DNA of 64,000 nt from Chinchilla lanigera (GCF_000276665.1 NW_004955477.1:550381-614380), one strand, 5' to 3'. Positions 41,275 to 55,689 are shown, counted from the stretch's first letter. The notes: generated by a model from the sequence alone, not told the origin. A program made the numbers and translations.

Positions 41275-41455
41275 GCAGCCTGAGTATGTGTCCAGCTCAA
41301 CTGCTTACTAGTATGTGACTGCAGGAAGAGCTGGAACCTGGCAGCCTTATTTTGTCCAGTAAAATAGAACAAGGAACTGACTTCCTAAGGTTGCAGTGAG
41401 GATTGGTTTAAATCAACTGCAATACCCTGAGCGTAGTAAATGCCCAGTGCTGTAA
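41275..41455 (+). repeat. MIR-like fragment
   Basis: Sense order of MIR phrases ('ctcaactgcttactagtatg', 'tgactgcaggaagagctgga', later 'gttgcagtgaggattggttt' and 'gtagtaaatgcccagtgctg'). Strongly diverged, with a small internal insertion. Confidence 0.55.
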
Positions 41456-41956
<501 letters not shown>

Positions 41957-42846
41957 TAGGGACCTTCTGAGCACCAGGCGTCCCATTACCTGCCTGGATG
42001 AGAAAAATGAAAGACCTGAGTAATTTTTTTTAAAGTCCTGAAAACAACAATGCACATTCATTGTGGAAAATTTGGAAAGCAGGGAAAGGCAGAAAATGGG
42101 AAAAAAAGCCTCTCACACTAAATCATTTTATATCTCCAGCACTGATTCCTCTGTTGAGTAGTTCCATACCCAGATATCTGCTGGCCTGCTCGGCCTTTCT
42201 GACAGTTAAGGTTAAAACCCAATTCTCCGTGTCCCTTACCTGTCACTATATCCCCATCCACCCCACTGGTCCTGGCCCATTCACTGTAAGCTCAAGCTAC
42301 AGCCCAGGGAGCCCTCTGGGTACCACTCTGACTTCTCCTTGACTACAAGACCAGTTCTGCTTCCAAACTAAGTTCGTGCCTGTGGGCTTCTCTCCATGGT
42401 CACCAGCCAATGCCAAACCTCTGTAATTTCTCATGTGGACCACTGCAGGGCCCTCTAATTCAGTGCCTTCATTCTGGTCTTGACCCCCCTTCCAAGCACA
42501 TCTGGCTTCTTCATCTCTTGCACCAAGCAGCAGTCAAACAGGTCTTCCTCAGTCTTCCTTGCTGAGCTCTTTCTCAGGCCTCAGCCCAGCTACTCCTTCT
42601 GCCCAAAATACCGGACACTGCCAGCTCCTTCTCTCCCTCCTGCCAGTAGTTCGTAGAACCATTCCTGCTTGTTGACTTTCTATTTTTTCCGGTGTTCTAC
42701 CGACATAAATTGCACTTTGGTGAATACCCACCAAGGTACATTTTTTTCATCCAGGATGATTTTCCTGCATTATGTTTCTGAAAGTGACATTACTACATCA
42801 GAAGGACTTTCTATTTGTTATTAGTCATTAAAAATACTTTATTTGA

Positions 42847-42963
42847 GGGGGCTGGGGATTTAGCTCAGCGGCAAAGCGCCTGCCTGGCAAGCGCAAGGTC
42901 GTGAGTTCGGTTCCCGGTACCGGAGAAAAACAAAAACAAAAACAAAAACAAAAACAAAAAAAA
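42847..42963 (+). repeat. Young ID SINE
   Basis: Full-length sense ID: 'gggctggggatttagctcag' (with A box TAGCTCAGCGG), 'cggcaaagcgcctgcctggc', then 'gtgagttcggttcccggtac' (with B box) and an (AAAAAC)n tail. The direct repeat ACTTTATTTGA lies at 42836-42846 and 42964-42974. Its sequence agrees with the copies at 36907, 55574, 59082 and 59901 at nearly every position. Confidence 0.97.
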
Positions 42964-44027
42964 ACTTTATTTGAAAGTGATTTCAAACTTGAGGCAAGAA
43001 CAGTACAAAGAATATCTATGCAGAGGCTTCTCAAGTTGTGATGGACTTAATCCCAATTTTAAACCATTTGTAAGTTGAAAAATATTACATTGAAAAGGCA
43101 TTTGGTACTTCTAACTGCCCCACCATCACAGGCACACAGCAGCACAGCCCACACTAGGGTATCAGTCCTGTACTCTCTTGCTCACATGGCTCACTGGAAG
43201 CAGCGATTCACTGCCCCTGCCTAACATCATGACATAGTACATATGGCTAGCACAAAAAGATCAAAACTCGAAATCTGAAGTAGAATTTCTACTGAATGGA
43301 TACAGCTATCCCAGCATCACAGAACTGAAAAGTTATAACTCAAACCATCACAAGTTGGGTCCAATTGTATCCCCTTTATCCTGAGTCATCCTATTTAATT
43401 TCTGCCCTATTTGCTTTATTATTTGCATATATATTCATATCTACGTATACCCATTTTTTCTGTAAGCTGTTTGAGGGTGAGTTGCATACATCATGTCCCT
43501 TTGCCTCTAAATGTTTCAGTGTCTATTTCCTAGGAAAAAGAATTTAATACGATCACAAAGCCATTGTCAAAGTCAGGAAATTTATCATTGAGGGGTACTT
43601 TTATATCACTGAACCAATATTGTCTTCAATAGCATTTCGCTCCTCCAAGGTAGGATTCAGTTTAGGATCACACATTGTAGGTAGTCGCCACATCTCTTTG
43701 GGAGTCTTTTGAAAATGTCCTTGGGGCTCATTGCCAAGTTTCCATGGTTGTGTTCCTTTTGGGTGAATTTCAAAAGTGAAGACTGAATTCTACTAAAAAT
43801 CTTAGTGGTATATCAGAAAATAAGTGTTCACTCATCTTTATGCCCTGGAAAGTGTTCTGCTTCCAGAAATTAGATCTGAGAAGATGTATGTTGTCCCAGA
43901 TCATTAACCCATCCCACGGATTTGAATGTATTAAGTGGCACACAACGTCCTCACATTTGCAGAGACCTGAGGCTGGCAGGGCAGCATCCTGGTGTTGAGG
44001 GAGACCACCTTATCTAAGACCTCAGGA

Positions 44028-44160
44028 GGCTGGGAAAATAGCTCAGGGGTAGAGTGCTTGCCTAGCATGCTCAAGACACTAGCATGTTTGAGGAGGAGGT
44101 TGGGGTGGGGGCAGAGATGAAGGAGGAAGATGAGGAAGAGGAGACAGGACGAGGGAAAAG
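44028..44160 (+). repeat. Partial ID followed by GA-rich tract
   Basis: A truncated sense ID ('ggctgggaaaatagctcagg', 'ggtagagtgcttgcctagca') ends near 44078. A purine-rich GGA/GAA stretch follows to about 44160. The latter causes the Glu-rich open frame beginning at 44084. Confidence 0.65.
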
Positions 44161-44921
44161 AAGACCTGCTCCAAACCCTGGACCCAGGGCACTAGCACTC
44201 CCCAGAGCCATTCTGCTGTGGTCTGCTCTGCTTTTCCCGCTCGTCCACCCCCACCCTCTACTCCACCCTTCTAAAATTGTTGAGGAACAACTAACCACGG
44301 CAGCCCTTAGACTTTTCATAGCGCTGTTCCTTCCTTGGAAAGGCTGAGTCGTCCCATCCCGGTAGCGTTTAATCAAAAAGAGAAAAAATATCTGACCACA
44401 ACCAGAACGTTGGTGACGGAACAGGCCTGCCAAAACACACGCTGGGTAGGAAAAGAGGTCAAGAGCATGATGTGTCAAATGTCTAGACTTGACAGCCTGG
44501 GCAGACAGGACTGAGGCGGAACGGCCCCGCCCCTCAGCCTCCCCAGGCAGTGTCTGCAGAGTCCAGCACTGTCCTGCTGAGGAAGGCAGAGCTCTGCGTG
44601 GCCTCGGGCATGTCATTGGCCCTGGAGTGAGCAAGGGCAGGATGACTGGGCTCATGGCCTGTTGTTATCTCCAGGGGCCATCTACTTTACAGGGCAACTG
44701 TTAGAAACTGAACCAGGTTTCGGGGCCTCACTGAGGACACCCGAGGTCCAGCCTAGTGGCTGGAGGGTTTGGTGCCACTACTCACCTTTGATTAAAAATG
44801 AACGAGCTGTTACAGAGTACTTCTTGGTGTGAGCCGTGCTGTGTCTGCTGTCCCTGTCAGTCCTCACAGCCTCATGGAAGAGGGACAAGGATTATCCCTT
44901 AGATAAGAAGGCAATGAAACT

Positions 44922-45099
44922 ATGCACGGTGCTACACGCCTGTAATCCCACGGCTCTAGGAGGCTGAGGAAAGAGGATTGCCAAGTGTGAGCCTGGCCTG
45001 GGCAACTGTGCAAGACCATATTTCAAAATAAAAAGCAAAAAAGGACTGGGGATGTGGCTCAGTGTGAAGGTCCTGGATTCAATCCCCGGTATAAAAAAA
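44922..45099 (+). repeat. B1-dID dimeric SINE
   Basis: Sense orientation. The B1 unit comes first ('ggtgctacacgcctgtaatc', 'ctaggaggctgaggaaagag', 'tgagcctggcctgggcaact'), followed by an A-rich linker with 'accatatttcaaaataaaaa'. An ID unit follows ('ggactggggatgtggctcag', 'ttcaatccccggt') with an A tail. Second copy of this dimer family in the window. Confidence 0.85.
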
Positions 45100-46019
45100 G
45101 CTAACGAAGGGCCGGGCAGGCCTTCACTGGCTCCGGAATCCATGCCTCGCTGCTGTCCACACTCCTCTGTTCCTCGTTCCTCGTAGACTTCGTTTCCACT
45201 CGTCACAACCCTCTTCCTTGTTCCTCATGGACGCTGAGGAGTCCAAGCAGCTGGAAGAACTCAGGGAGGCCTGGGGTGTCCTGTAAAGTCTCCAAGCCCC
45301 AGAGTGGAAAGTGTGGAGACACTAAACCACATAGTCAGGGACAGGGCATCCCTTGGCCCCACTTAGCTTCCCCTTCAGCCGCCCACTGTCACCTGACCCC
45401 CAGCTTGTGACCGTAGGTGTTTGGAAGATCTGTTTCTTAGCAGATGCTGCAACTTCTGGGCCATTCACTCTTTCCTGTCTGAAAGTCCTTTGAGCTCATC
45501 TTTTTTTGGGTTTTTCTTTCTATTTTGTAAACAACCTAGGGTAAGATATACACAGTTTTCCTGACCCCCGCTGGGCCTTGGTATTAATTTATTTACCTAG
45601 GCATTGGTATGTAGTTAACTTTCTCTTTAGAGGTCACCACCAGGTTACCGTAACCTCTGTTCCTGCACCTCTAACTTATGAAAACTTCTTTCCAAATTTT
45701 ATTTCTCTCATTCCTAGTAGATTTCAGAGAACGGAGACCCCAGAGTGCTATCTAGTTGCCATCTACACCAAAGGCTACCTCGCAACTGAGGTCCTATGTC
45801 CCTGTTCCCAATTCTCGCAGCTTCTTGTTTGTGGTCCAATGAGTATCAAGGATTTGGGAGTTCCCACTCTGTCCTCCTCATCATTTTTGTCCCAAGCTTT
45901 CCCTACAGGGGGGGACAATAAGTGCCTCCCACCAGCATCCAGAACTCTAGTAGGCACCTATCTCATGTAATGGTTACTGAAGTAAGGTGTCTATAGAGAA
46001 AAATAGAGATACCTACTAA

Positions 46020-46230
46020 TTATTGAGTACCTGTTGTATACAGAACACTCCAAGTGGGTTATCTAGACTGAACCATTCCCATAGTAACTCAGTAGGGTAG
46101 GTACTGTCACTTGCATTTTTTGCCTGTGAAAGGAAGTTACAGGAAATGAAAGGATCAGCTGAAGATTCCCCCTGTGCAGCAGGAGAGTTGGGAATGAGCC
46201 CAGGTCAGAGTGGCCACAAAGCTGTGGTTG
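46020..46230 (-). repeat. MIR SINE
   Basis: Antisense order: 'actcagtagggtaggtactg', 'cacttgcattttttgcctgt' and 'gagttgggaatgagcccagg'. Old and diverged. Confidence 0.7.
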
Positions 46231-48004
46231 GTACCAGCCTATGGGCTAGGCACAAGGAATTTTTTTTCCCTTATTGATGGTCAAAATTAGAAGGATATTG
46301 ATCTTATTATTCTTATTGTAGAAAATTTATAAAAGTAGAACAATTATATGAAACACAATTGTATAACCATGCTTGATGAATGTCCCCCAGTGAACAAAGA
46401 GTAACATTTTGTCATGAATTAAGAAATAAAATATTACCAATAAATCAGGTCACCTCTGTTCCCTTCCCAGTCCTATTCTTTTACTAAAGATGATCAAATC
46501 ATGTTAGTAACTTATGCAGATCCAATCCATGTGATTAAACACTTAGTATATATATATGTATGTGTGTGTGTTTCATAACCAGTGCATAATATTGCCTTTC
46601 AAAGGTTTAAACTTCAAATCAGTGTCCTCATGGTTGTTGCAGTGATTCAGCAGCTTATTCACGAATGCCATGCCTTTTGTTCCCTCCAGATTGATGCTTC
46701 TGTATCTAATTCACATTTTTAATTTTCATTGTTTTACAGGGCTCTATGCAATGAATACACAGCAATCTTTATTCCTTTGCTGAAAGCCTTTTCATTAGTG
46801 TTTTGCTGTGATAATCAATGCTCTGCTGGGCATCCCTGTTCCCAACTTGTTCATATAGGCATGACTGTCTCTATATTCAAAAGGGAGCTTTTGTTGTTTA
46901 TATATAAATTTCTTGACAATAAAATAAAGAGGATAATGTCCTCTAAAAGGCATTTTCTTCTTCTGAAGAGTAAACACCATGTACATTGCAAGGACTTCCG
47001 GCAAGCATCATAAACACATGCCCCACAGCTTGGGTATCACCTCTGTTGGAGGCAGGCTTGATGTGGCTGTGAGTTCTGTCCTGAGTGAGACCATCACAGC
47101 TCTTGGGTGGAGAAAAATGTGTTTGCATGTTCTTGGTGTGGTTACTTGCTGCGGGAGTTAATAATACTTTGCGGTACTGATACTGGCCTAAGGCAGAAAA
47201 CTTTACTTCAATAATTGTCCTTCCTATATCAAACCAGGATTCCAAGACACGGAGTCCTGATTCCTCCCTAAGTCACTGCTAGTCCCTCTTTGGTAAGAGC
47301 TCAGAGAGCCCTGTGGTCTCCAGGACCTCAAGTATATAGTCTGCTCTCGGAAGTCATGCAGCTTCCCCAGACCCAGTTGACAAAGTTTGTTGTAGGGATA
47401 TTGCACCCAGTGGCTCTGCAGAGTCCTCCTTTTGGCCTCGCTGTTATTGCCCAGACACTAACCAACTTGGTCCTGTCTGGCCAGACCCAGGCCCGTGCAC
47501 CTGAGAGGTAGTCTGCATCTGTAGGTGGTCTGAAAACCACATAGGAGAAAGAGACTGTTCTACTCTTTCTACAAACAGTGTGAGAAGTGGGTGGGTGACA
47601 GTTTCCTTGCCCTTTAGGTTTAGCTTGAGTTCCATCCACCATGGCCCCTTAAAGTGGTGAATGAAGAGGCTGTGACATATTTTATAGTCAGGGTGCCATG
47701 TTCATGGTCAGGGACTAAAAATGTCAATGGGGTTAAAAAGCATTGAAATGGTTTTTTATGTAATTACATCAGCAGAGGCTGCTGGAGAAACTGCTAGAGA
47801 AGCTGCTGGTCCTTGCTGTGTAGAGCTGATACTATGGAGCACAGCAGCTGCTCCGTGGCATCGTGAGTTCAGGACATCTGCTGCTATAGTTTCAAAGCAA
47901 GAGTGGGCTCTGGAACCAGGCCCTGGCCTTAACACTTACAAGGAATAGCTGCTAATTGCTGAGCACTTTGTCATGTGCCAGGCACTGTGCTAAGCATGTT
48001 GTTT

Positions 48005-48455
48005 ATGCGTGGTTAGCAAAATAATGGTCCCAAAGGTACCCAAATTCTCTCTTCAGAACCTGTGAGTGTGTTAGATTATATGGCAAAGGGAATTAAAATT
48101 GCAGATTGAATGAAGGTCGCTAATCAGCTGACTTCAAAATGAAAGATTATCCTGGATTATCAGAGTAAACCCAATGCAATCACATGAGTCTTTTATAAAG
48201 TGAGATCGGAAGATACTGTGATGCTGGCTTGAAGATCAAGGAAGAGGCCATGAGCCAAGGAATGTGGGCTCCTTCCAGATGCTGCAAAAGGCCAGGAAAT
48301 GATTCCCCGGGGGCAAATAGGCCTGCTAAAACCTTAATTGGCCCCCAGTAAGATCCATTTTGTACTTGTGACCTCTAGAACTTTAAGATAATACATTTTT
48401 GTTGTTTAAAGGCACTCAGTTTGTGATGGTTTGGGACAACAGCAATAGGAAGCTC
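48005..48455 (+). repeat. MLT1-type solo LTR
   Basis: Sense MLT1-like LTR: 'aataatggtcccaaaggtac' near the start, 'gcagattgaatgaaggtcgc' and 'ttatcctggattatcagagt' in the middle. The end 'gataatacatttttgttgtt' followed by 'taaaggcactcagtttgtga' matches the conserved MLT1 3' end. No internal region is present. Confidence 0.75.
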
Positions 48456-48865
48456 ATATAATATGTCAACTTCTTTGGTTTTCACCACTGTCCCCTGAGC
48501 AGCTGCTGCTACTGCTCTTCCATAGGTGAGAAAATAGCAATTGCAGAGGAGTTTACCAACAAACAATAAGTTCCTGACCCAGGCCCAGGTCCAAGCCCAG
48601 AACTGTGTGATGCTGGGTAAATTATTCACATGGAGCCATTGATCAGGGCCAGGTTTGGGTGTGGCCAATGAGGCACTCAATTTGGGTACAAAATTTAAGG
48701 AAAACACTGAAAAAACTCAGCTTTTAAGAGAAATTATATTTTGGTGCAATATTTTAGAATAAAAATTAAAAGCCACAATTAAGAAAATTTTAAATAAATT
48801 TCCACATCTATAAAAGTAAATTTTATACCTCAACTTTGCAGGATTATATGTGAAATTAAATTTTA

Positions 48866-49038
48866 TTTATTTATTTATTTATTTATTCATTTGTCTTTTT
48901 GAGACAGGGTCTCACTATGCAGTTCAGGCTGGCTTTGACCTCACTTTGTATCCCAGGCAGGTCTCAAACTTAAAACGATCCTCCTGCCTCAGCCTCCCCA
49001 GTGCTGGGATTACATACCTGCAGCACCACGCCCAGTGG
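48866..49038 (-). repeat. B1 SINE with target-site duplication
   Basis: Antisense B1: (TTTA)n tail, then 'gagacagggtctcactatgc', 'agttcaggctggctttgacc', 'cctgcctcagcctccccagt' and 'gctgggattacatacctgca'. AATTAAATTTTA is repeated at 48854-48865 and 49039-49050. The unit appears to carry the internal duplication typical of B1. Confidence 0.92.
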
Positions 49039-49381
49039 AATTAAATTTTAAAATCTACACAAAACATCTTGTGAGCACCAGGCACTTGGAGTTCATTAAA
49101 TAGTGACATTGTTTGTGGCAGCTCAGTTGGGTGGATCAAAGCACAGGACCCATTGTCAGACTTCGAGTCCCAGCTCTACGAGAGATAGTGTTGCCTAGCT
49201 ACTAACAACTGTAATTGTCCGGCAGGATGCCTTTTTCAATACTGAGGTAGCTTGACCGCTTGACCAATAACCAGCTCCAGTGGCTCCCAACACCATTTAC
49301 GAGGTGAGGGCCCATAAATAAGTCATTTAACTTTGTATCCGAGCCACCTACAGACTCACAGTGGCGTTGCTTCACTTCTAA

Positions 49382-49570
<189 letters not shown>

Positions 49571-49681
49571 TAATATGACTTAGTTGTGGATGATGAAATC
49601 TACATATCCTGGGTTTTTGTATTGTTGTTCATAGTATCATGGGACAAGCATCGCTGATATAATTTTCTTGGCATCTTATGG

Positions 49682-49762
49682 AGGGCCAGGGATATAGCTC
49701 AGTGGCACAGGGGCCTGCCTGGCAAGTGCAAGATCCTGAGTTCAATTCCCAGTACAAAAAAG
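49682..49762 (+). repeat. ID SINE
   Basis: Sense ID: 'gccagggatatagctcagtg', 'gcctgcctggcaagtgcaag', then 'tgagttcaattcccagtac' and a short A tail. Mid-age variant, close to the L1 that follows. Confidence 0.9.
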
Positions 49763-49799
49763 AATGAAATCAATAAACCAATAGACATCAGCAATACAC

Positions 49800-52530
49800 T
49801 TATCTCAGCTGTCCTTGTATATACATACATTTATTTTTTCTTTTAATTTTAAAGAGAAAATATCAAAAACAAAGTAACAAAAGCAAAGGCACAAACAAGA
49901 CAGTTTCAAAGTAGTTTCTCAGATAACCAGATGCAGGCATGCAAGATTGATCCAACAGTTATCCATCAACTGTTCTTTCATCAAACCAATAGTAATTACT
50001 CTAGCCATCCTGTGTATGTAAGTATACCTATTTTTCCCTTCCTTCTTTCTTTTTTTTTCTTTTCCCTCATACCAGTTGTTCTTTCCTATTTGAGCAGTGT
50101 CTTTCTCCTTCACAATATCTATTGTGCTCTTCAGATTGTATTCACTCTTTCAGGTTCTTATACTAGGGAAGCAATATGATGCCTACACATGTGAGTCTGA
50201 TTTATTCCACTTATGAGTATGGGCTGTAGTTGCATCCACTTACCTATAAAAGCCTTGAGCTTATCTTTCTTTATATCTGAGTAATATTCCATTATTTAAA
50301 AATACCACATCTTTTTTATCCATTCCTCAGTTCTTGGACATTTGGGTTGTTTCCAAGATTTAGGTATTATAAATATGCTGCTATAAGCATAGGTGCACAT
50401 ATATCACTGTGGTATGATTTCAGTTCTTCTGGAAAAATACCTAGGAAGGGAGTAGCTGGGTTGAATGGGACCTCTAATCCTAGCTTACTGAGGAATCTCT
50501 GGACTGATCTCCACAGTGGCTGCACCAGTCTACACTCCCACCAACAGTGGAGAAGGATTCATTTTTCCCCATAGCCCCTCCAGCATTTGTTATTGGTTGA
50601 TTTCTTGATGAAAGCCATGCTTTCTGGGGTGAAATGAAATCTCAGTGCTCTTTTAATTTGCACTTCTTAGATGACTAATAATGTTGAACATTTTTTCATG
50701 TATTTACTTGCCATTTGTATTTCTTTATCAGAGAAGTGTGTATTCATCTCAGATGCCCAATTTTTGTATTGGGTATTTCAATTTTGGGGGGCCTGAATTT
50801 TGAAAATTCTTTATATGTTTTAGACAGGAGTCCTTTGTCTAAGAGACAGTTGGCTAAAATTTTTTCCTAATTTGTGGGTTTTCTTTTCACCCTGTTGGTG
50901 ATTTCTTTTGATATGCAAAAATTTTTTAATAAGATGAGATCCCAGTTGTTGATTCTTTGAAGTATTTCCTGTGCAGTTTGGTTTTTGTTCATGAACTCTC
51001 TGACTGTCCCTGTGTCTTCAAGATTTGTACCTACTTTCTCTTCCAGTAGATCTAGTGTTTCTGTTTTAATATTTAGATCTTTAAGCCATTTTGACTTTAT
51101 TTTGGTGCATGGTGATAGGCATAGGTCTAGTTTTAGTCTTCGACATGTGGAAAGCCAGTTTTTCCAGCACAACTAATAAAAAGGCTATCTTTCTTCCAGT
51201 GAACATGTTTGTCCCTTTTGTCAAAGATAAGGTGGCTGAGTGTGTTTGTGGTTGTGGCTGCATCTTCTTGCCTGTTCCATTGATCTTTAGGTCTGTTTTT
51301 CTGCTCATACCATGCTGATTTTATTATAGTAGCTTTGTAGTATAGTTTCAAGTCAAGGGTTGTGATACTTCCTGCCTTATCATTGTTGCCCAGGATTGCT
51401 TTTGCTATTCTGGGTCTCTTCTGGTTCCATATGCACTTTAGGAATATTTTCTCTAGGTCTGTGAGGTATATCAGTGGTATTTTCATTGAGGTTGCACTGA
51501 ATCTGTATAACAATTTAATGTGAGTATGGTCATTTTCACAGTATTGATTCTTCCTATCCATGAGCAATAAATATCTTTCCATTTTTTGAAATCCTCTTCA
51601 GTCTCTTTTTCAGAATGCTGTAATTTTTGCTGCATAAATCTTTTGTCTCTTTTATTAGATTGATTCCTAAGTATTTCAGCTTTTTGGATGCTATTGTAAA
51701 AGGTGTGGCTTCCCTAATTTCTTTTTCAGTATGTTTGTTGTTTATGTATAGGAGTGCTATTGATTTTTGAGTGTTGACTTTGTATCCAGCTATGCTACTG
51801 AATTTGTTTATTAGTTCTAGGAATCTTTTGGTTGAGTTTTTGGGGTCTTCCATGTAGAGAATCACATGTGTGAACAATGATAATTTCACTTCTTCTTTTC
51901 CTATCCTTATTTCTTTTATTCCTCTCCCTTGTCTAATTGCTCTGGCTAATGTTTCCAGAACTATATTGACTAGGAGTGGTGACAGTGGACATCCTTGTCT
52001 TGTTCCTGATTATAGAATGAAAGCTTTTAGTTTTTGTCCATTTAGTATGATGTTGGCTGTTGGTTTGTCATAGATGGCTTTTACCAGATTTATTCCAATT
52101 TTCTATAGGGTTTTTATCATGAATAAATGTTGGACTTTATCAAAAGATTTTTCTGCATCTATTGAGATTATCATGCATTTCTTATCTTTGGCTTTATTGA
52201 TACAATGTATTACATTAATTGATTTGTGTATATTGAACCATCCCTGCATTCCTGGGATGCATCGCCCTTGGTTATGGTGTATTATCTTCTTGATGGTTTG
52301 CTGCATTCTGTTAGCTAGTATTTCATTGAGAATTTTTGCGTCTATGTTTATTAGGGAGATTGGCCTATACTTCTCTCTTTTGGTTAGATCTTTCTCTGGT
52401 TTTGCTATCTGGGTAGTACTTGCCTCCAGGAATGATTTGAGGAAAATTACTTTTCTTTCTATTTCATTAAACATTTTGAGAAGTACTGGCATTAAATCTT
52501 CTCTAAATTTCTTGTAGAATTCAGCTAACA
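49800..52530 (-). mobile_element. 5'-truncated antisense L1
   Basis: On the minus strand it starts inside the ORF2 reverse-transcriptase region (about 52.1-52.5 kb, with [20 protein letters not shown], the conserved RT motif 'P-I-S-L-I-N'). It continues through [20 protein letters not shown] to the 3' UTR near 49.8-50.3 kb. The frame is broken in several places. It belongs to a lineage similar to, but not identical with, the L1 at 32.7-39.9 kb. Truncation at the 5' side is the usual outcome of L1 insertion. Confidence 0.88.
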
Positions 52531-52861
52531 CATGTTATAATATGAGAAAATTGAGTGCTTCTGGGAACTTGCTGTGTGTCCAGTAATAGATGTCTTGCAA
52601 AAGATGTTCCTTTTGTTCAGGAAAATTACCATACTATACCAACCTTACAAACTTTCCTTTTTAATGTACTTAAATCAGACCAGTTGATTCTAATTTATAT
52701 TTCATAACATATAAAATTCTGGGTTTTCTGAGGAAAAAGTTAACCCATTCAAATGTACAAAGGTTTTATATCATTTTCCCAGTTTCTTATATTTTGTAAC
52801 CCTATGAGATCTAACATTCATATGCTTCAACTTTTAAGTGAAAAGTGACAGTAGAGTCACT

Positions 52862-52995
52862 TTGTAAAAAGCACTTTATATTCAATATTGTAGTTTATCT
52901 GAATAATTCTTAGGAGGTGATTTTATTATTCCCATGTTGCAGATGAAAAAAGTGACCAAGTAAGGAGCTGACTTGAACCTAGATCTGTCAAAGTC
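52862..52995 (-). repeat. MIR SINE fragment
   Basis: Antisense MIR: 'attattcccatgttgcagat' then 'aaggagctgacttgaaccta' and 'gatctgtcaaagtccaaca'. Old copy just beyond the L1. Confidence 0.75.
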
Positions 52996-53117
52996 CAACA
53001 TGCTTTGCTGTCCATTCCTCTCAGCAAGGTCTGTTGTAGCTGCTTGGGTGTGGGGGTGATGGAGCATCATGGGGTGAAGGTAATCTCCAGGCTCCATTTT
53101 TTTTTCTCCTTAGCTTC

Positions 53118-53469
53118 TGTGTTAGTCACTCTTCATCACGGTGACAAAATACTTGAGATTATAAATTTTTATTCAGGCTTACAGTTTCAGAGGTTTCAGT
53201 CCATGGTTGTTTGGGTATGTTATATTTGGGCCTGTGTTGGGGTAAAACATGATGGTGGAAGTGCATAGAAAAGTCATGCTGCTTACCTCATGGTGGTGGG
53301 GAAGCAAAGAGTGGAAGGGGCTCCAATCAAAGCACACCCCAATGACCTAACTTTCTTCCATTAGTCCTACCTTCTCAAAGTGCCACCACTTCCCAGTAGC
53401 ACCACAGGCCAGGAACCGAGCCTTTATCGCATGGGCCCTTTGGGGACATTTCAACTCCAAACTATAACA
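53118..53469 (-). repeat. MaLR-type solo LTR
   Basis: On the + strand it starts TGTGTTAGTCACTC and ends ...CTATAACA, consistent with inverted TG...CA ends. It contains 'cttacagtttcagaggtttc' and 'agtccatggttgtttgggta', the same phrases as the copies at 19889 and 40289. No internal part is present. Confidence 0.75.
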
Positions 53470-55573
53470 CTTTTGTCAGAACTTTATGAAGTAATGCTTA
53501 CTTCATTCAAGCTGGCTGACAAATACAGTGACCCTGAAGCCACAGACAGTCCCAGATGGCTCTCAGAGAGTCCTCCCTACCCCAGAAGTCACTGGTAGCA
53601 CCACCTTCATCATCAGGCTCATGTTTCTGTTCCCAACATGAGCAGAAATGGGGCCCTCCGAGCGTGATGAGGCGTGTTCAAGGAAGTAAAGACACATTGT
53701 TTCTTTTGCCCATGTGAGTTTAGCAGATAGATACGTCTGCACATTTTAATCAGGAGATTGACCTGTTTAAGCCAAGTTTCATTTACACTGTTTTGAAGCA
53801 TTTAATCCATTCCTGGAACATCTTGGCATCGTGTTAACCAGAAAGCCTGTTTTTTCTGTCTTGTTATTTGGGGAAAGCTGTATTCAGTGCCAGAATTACA
53901 TGTAGTATACTTAGTTTGTGTATAATTTGCTTTGAACCCAAATGTTGGAGCCCTTCCTCCCCCCTTTTTAATAGTCCACAAGACAATCTTTCCGGTGAGT
54001 CACGCACACCAGGGGGACTTGCTGCTTGGCTGCAGGTCAGCTCTCATCCTGAAAGTTCTCTGCACCAGGAGATAGGAAATGAACTAGTGTGGGGTGATTC
54101 ATAAGTGTTGTGTTTTTTGTGTGAGAGAAACATGTGGGAAGGAGGGTGTTGAAGTGAGTGGGCCCCTCCACCAAAGGTGGGATCTGTGGCCATCTTAGGG
54201 CTCCTCTCCAGAGCATAATGCATATGGGCACTCCTCCTCCTCAGAGTTTTCCATATTCCTCCTGAATCTACACAGATTTAGTTCTGACCCGCACACCTCA
54301 GCCACACATCTCTGCATCGCATTTCTCCAAGCCCCTGATCCTGCACAATTCTCTCATAAGGAACTGTTTGCTTGTATCCATGTTATCTCACACCTCAGCC
54401 TAAGCAATACTGACATTTTAGCAAAAGACCTGAGTCCTCACAGCTGTATGGACTTTCCACACAGCTGGCCACCTGCTGGGGGTCTCAGCCTCCTTCCCTT
54501 CCTCTCCCTCTCTTCCCTCTACAGTAAGCTTGGGTTAGAATGGGAGAAAGGTGGAAATCGTTACCTGCAGTAGCCCAGGCCCTTGCATCTGCCCATGACC
54601 TCTCAGCTTGGAGGACCACATAGCTCATTTTTAGAACTGTGAATGGTTCTCCTCCTGTCTTGGCTTACTCTTTTGTCCCAGAGCAGTGGCATCCCTAAGA
54701 GGACCACTTATCAGTGGCTTCTACCCTCTTAATGTACTCCTTCTCCAAAGAATCAGCCTTTACTGCTCCTGCCTACACCACCCCCGCCTGCTCTGCCTCC
54801 TTTCTCAGTCTGCCCCTGGTGAGGTCCTTGGTTCAAGTCATGCCCTGTCTCCCTAGATGCATTGCAGAAACTTAAAGACCGGATTTATGATCTTTTATCT
54901 TACCTCCAACTTGCCTGGCATCTTACTGGGCATAGACTAGTACACTGAGGGGTAAGGCTCCATGAACCATTTTTATGTTCAGTTTTCCTCAGAGAAGTGG
55001 CTCTTAATGCACTGGTACAAAATTCAGAAGACATGATGTTTGTAGCAACTTGAAATAATAAGAATGGCAGGCAAGTATCCATTTTTATGGATTAGAAGTA
55101 TGTTGTATGGGCCAAGAAGGAGTCTAAGTTTTTCTCTAGGCTCAGTGAGGAGGAATGTGTGGTAGGTTAGTACATCTACTGTACATGGGAATGAGGACTG
55201 ATGGCTCCCGTGCTCCATGCTTTCCCTCCTACCTGATTGCCCCTAGGGCTGACCAGCCTCACTGTAGGACTTGGAGATGTTGACCGAGCAGGGCCGGCAG
55301 TTGGAAGGTGCAGGCTCCCACAGGCACCTCTGTTCATGGCAGTGGTGTGGGGAACCTGTGTGTACTTACTGTCAGCTTGGGCCAGAAATAGGTCACCACG
55401 ACAGTGGAGCTGCAAAGTCCAGTGAGGCCACAGGCAATGGCTAATCAAAGAAGATTCATGCCAGAGCATTTAAAGGTGGGAGATAGGACACAGGCTCAGG
55501 ACTGAGAAATGAGGAAGGTGACTGGCAATGTCTGCAGCTACAAAGATTAATGCAGTGATTTAGATGACAGAAT

Positions 55574-55689
55574 AGGGGCTGGGGATTTAGCTCAGCGGCA
55601 AAGCGCCTGCCTGGCAAGCGCAAGGTCATGAGTTCGGTTCCCGGTACTGGAGAAAAACAAACAAACAAAACAAAACAAAACAAAACAAA
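55574..55689 (+). repeat. Young ID SINE
   Basis: Full-length sense ID with A and B boxes and a (CAAAA)n-type tail. ATGACAGAAT is repeated at 55564-55573 and 55690-55699. One change relative to the 42847 copy is 'gtcatgagttcgg' in place of 'gtcgtgagttcgg'. Confidence 0.97.

Noticed and set aside
42847..42930. tRNA gene-like sequence in the ID elements
   Set aside because: The A and B boxes are tRNA-derived, but the A-rich tails, target duplications and multiple copies show SINEs, not functional tRNA genes.
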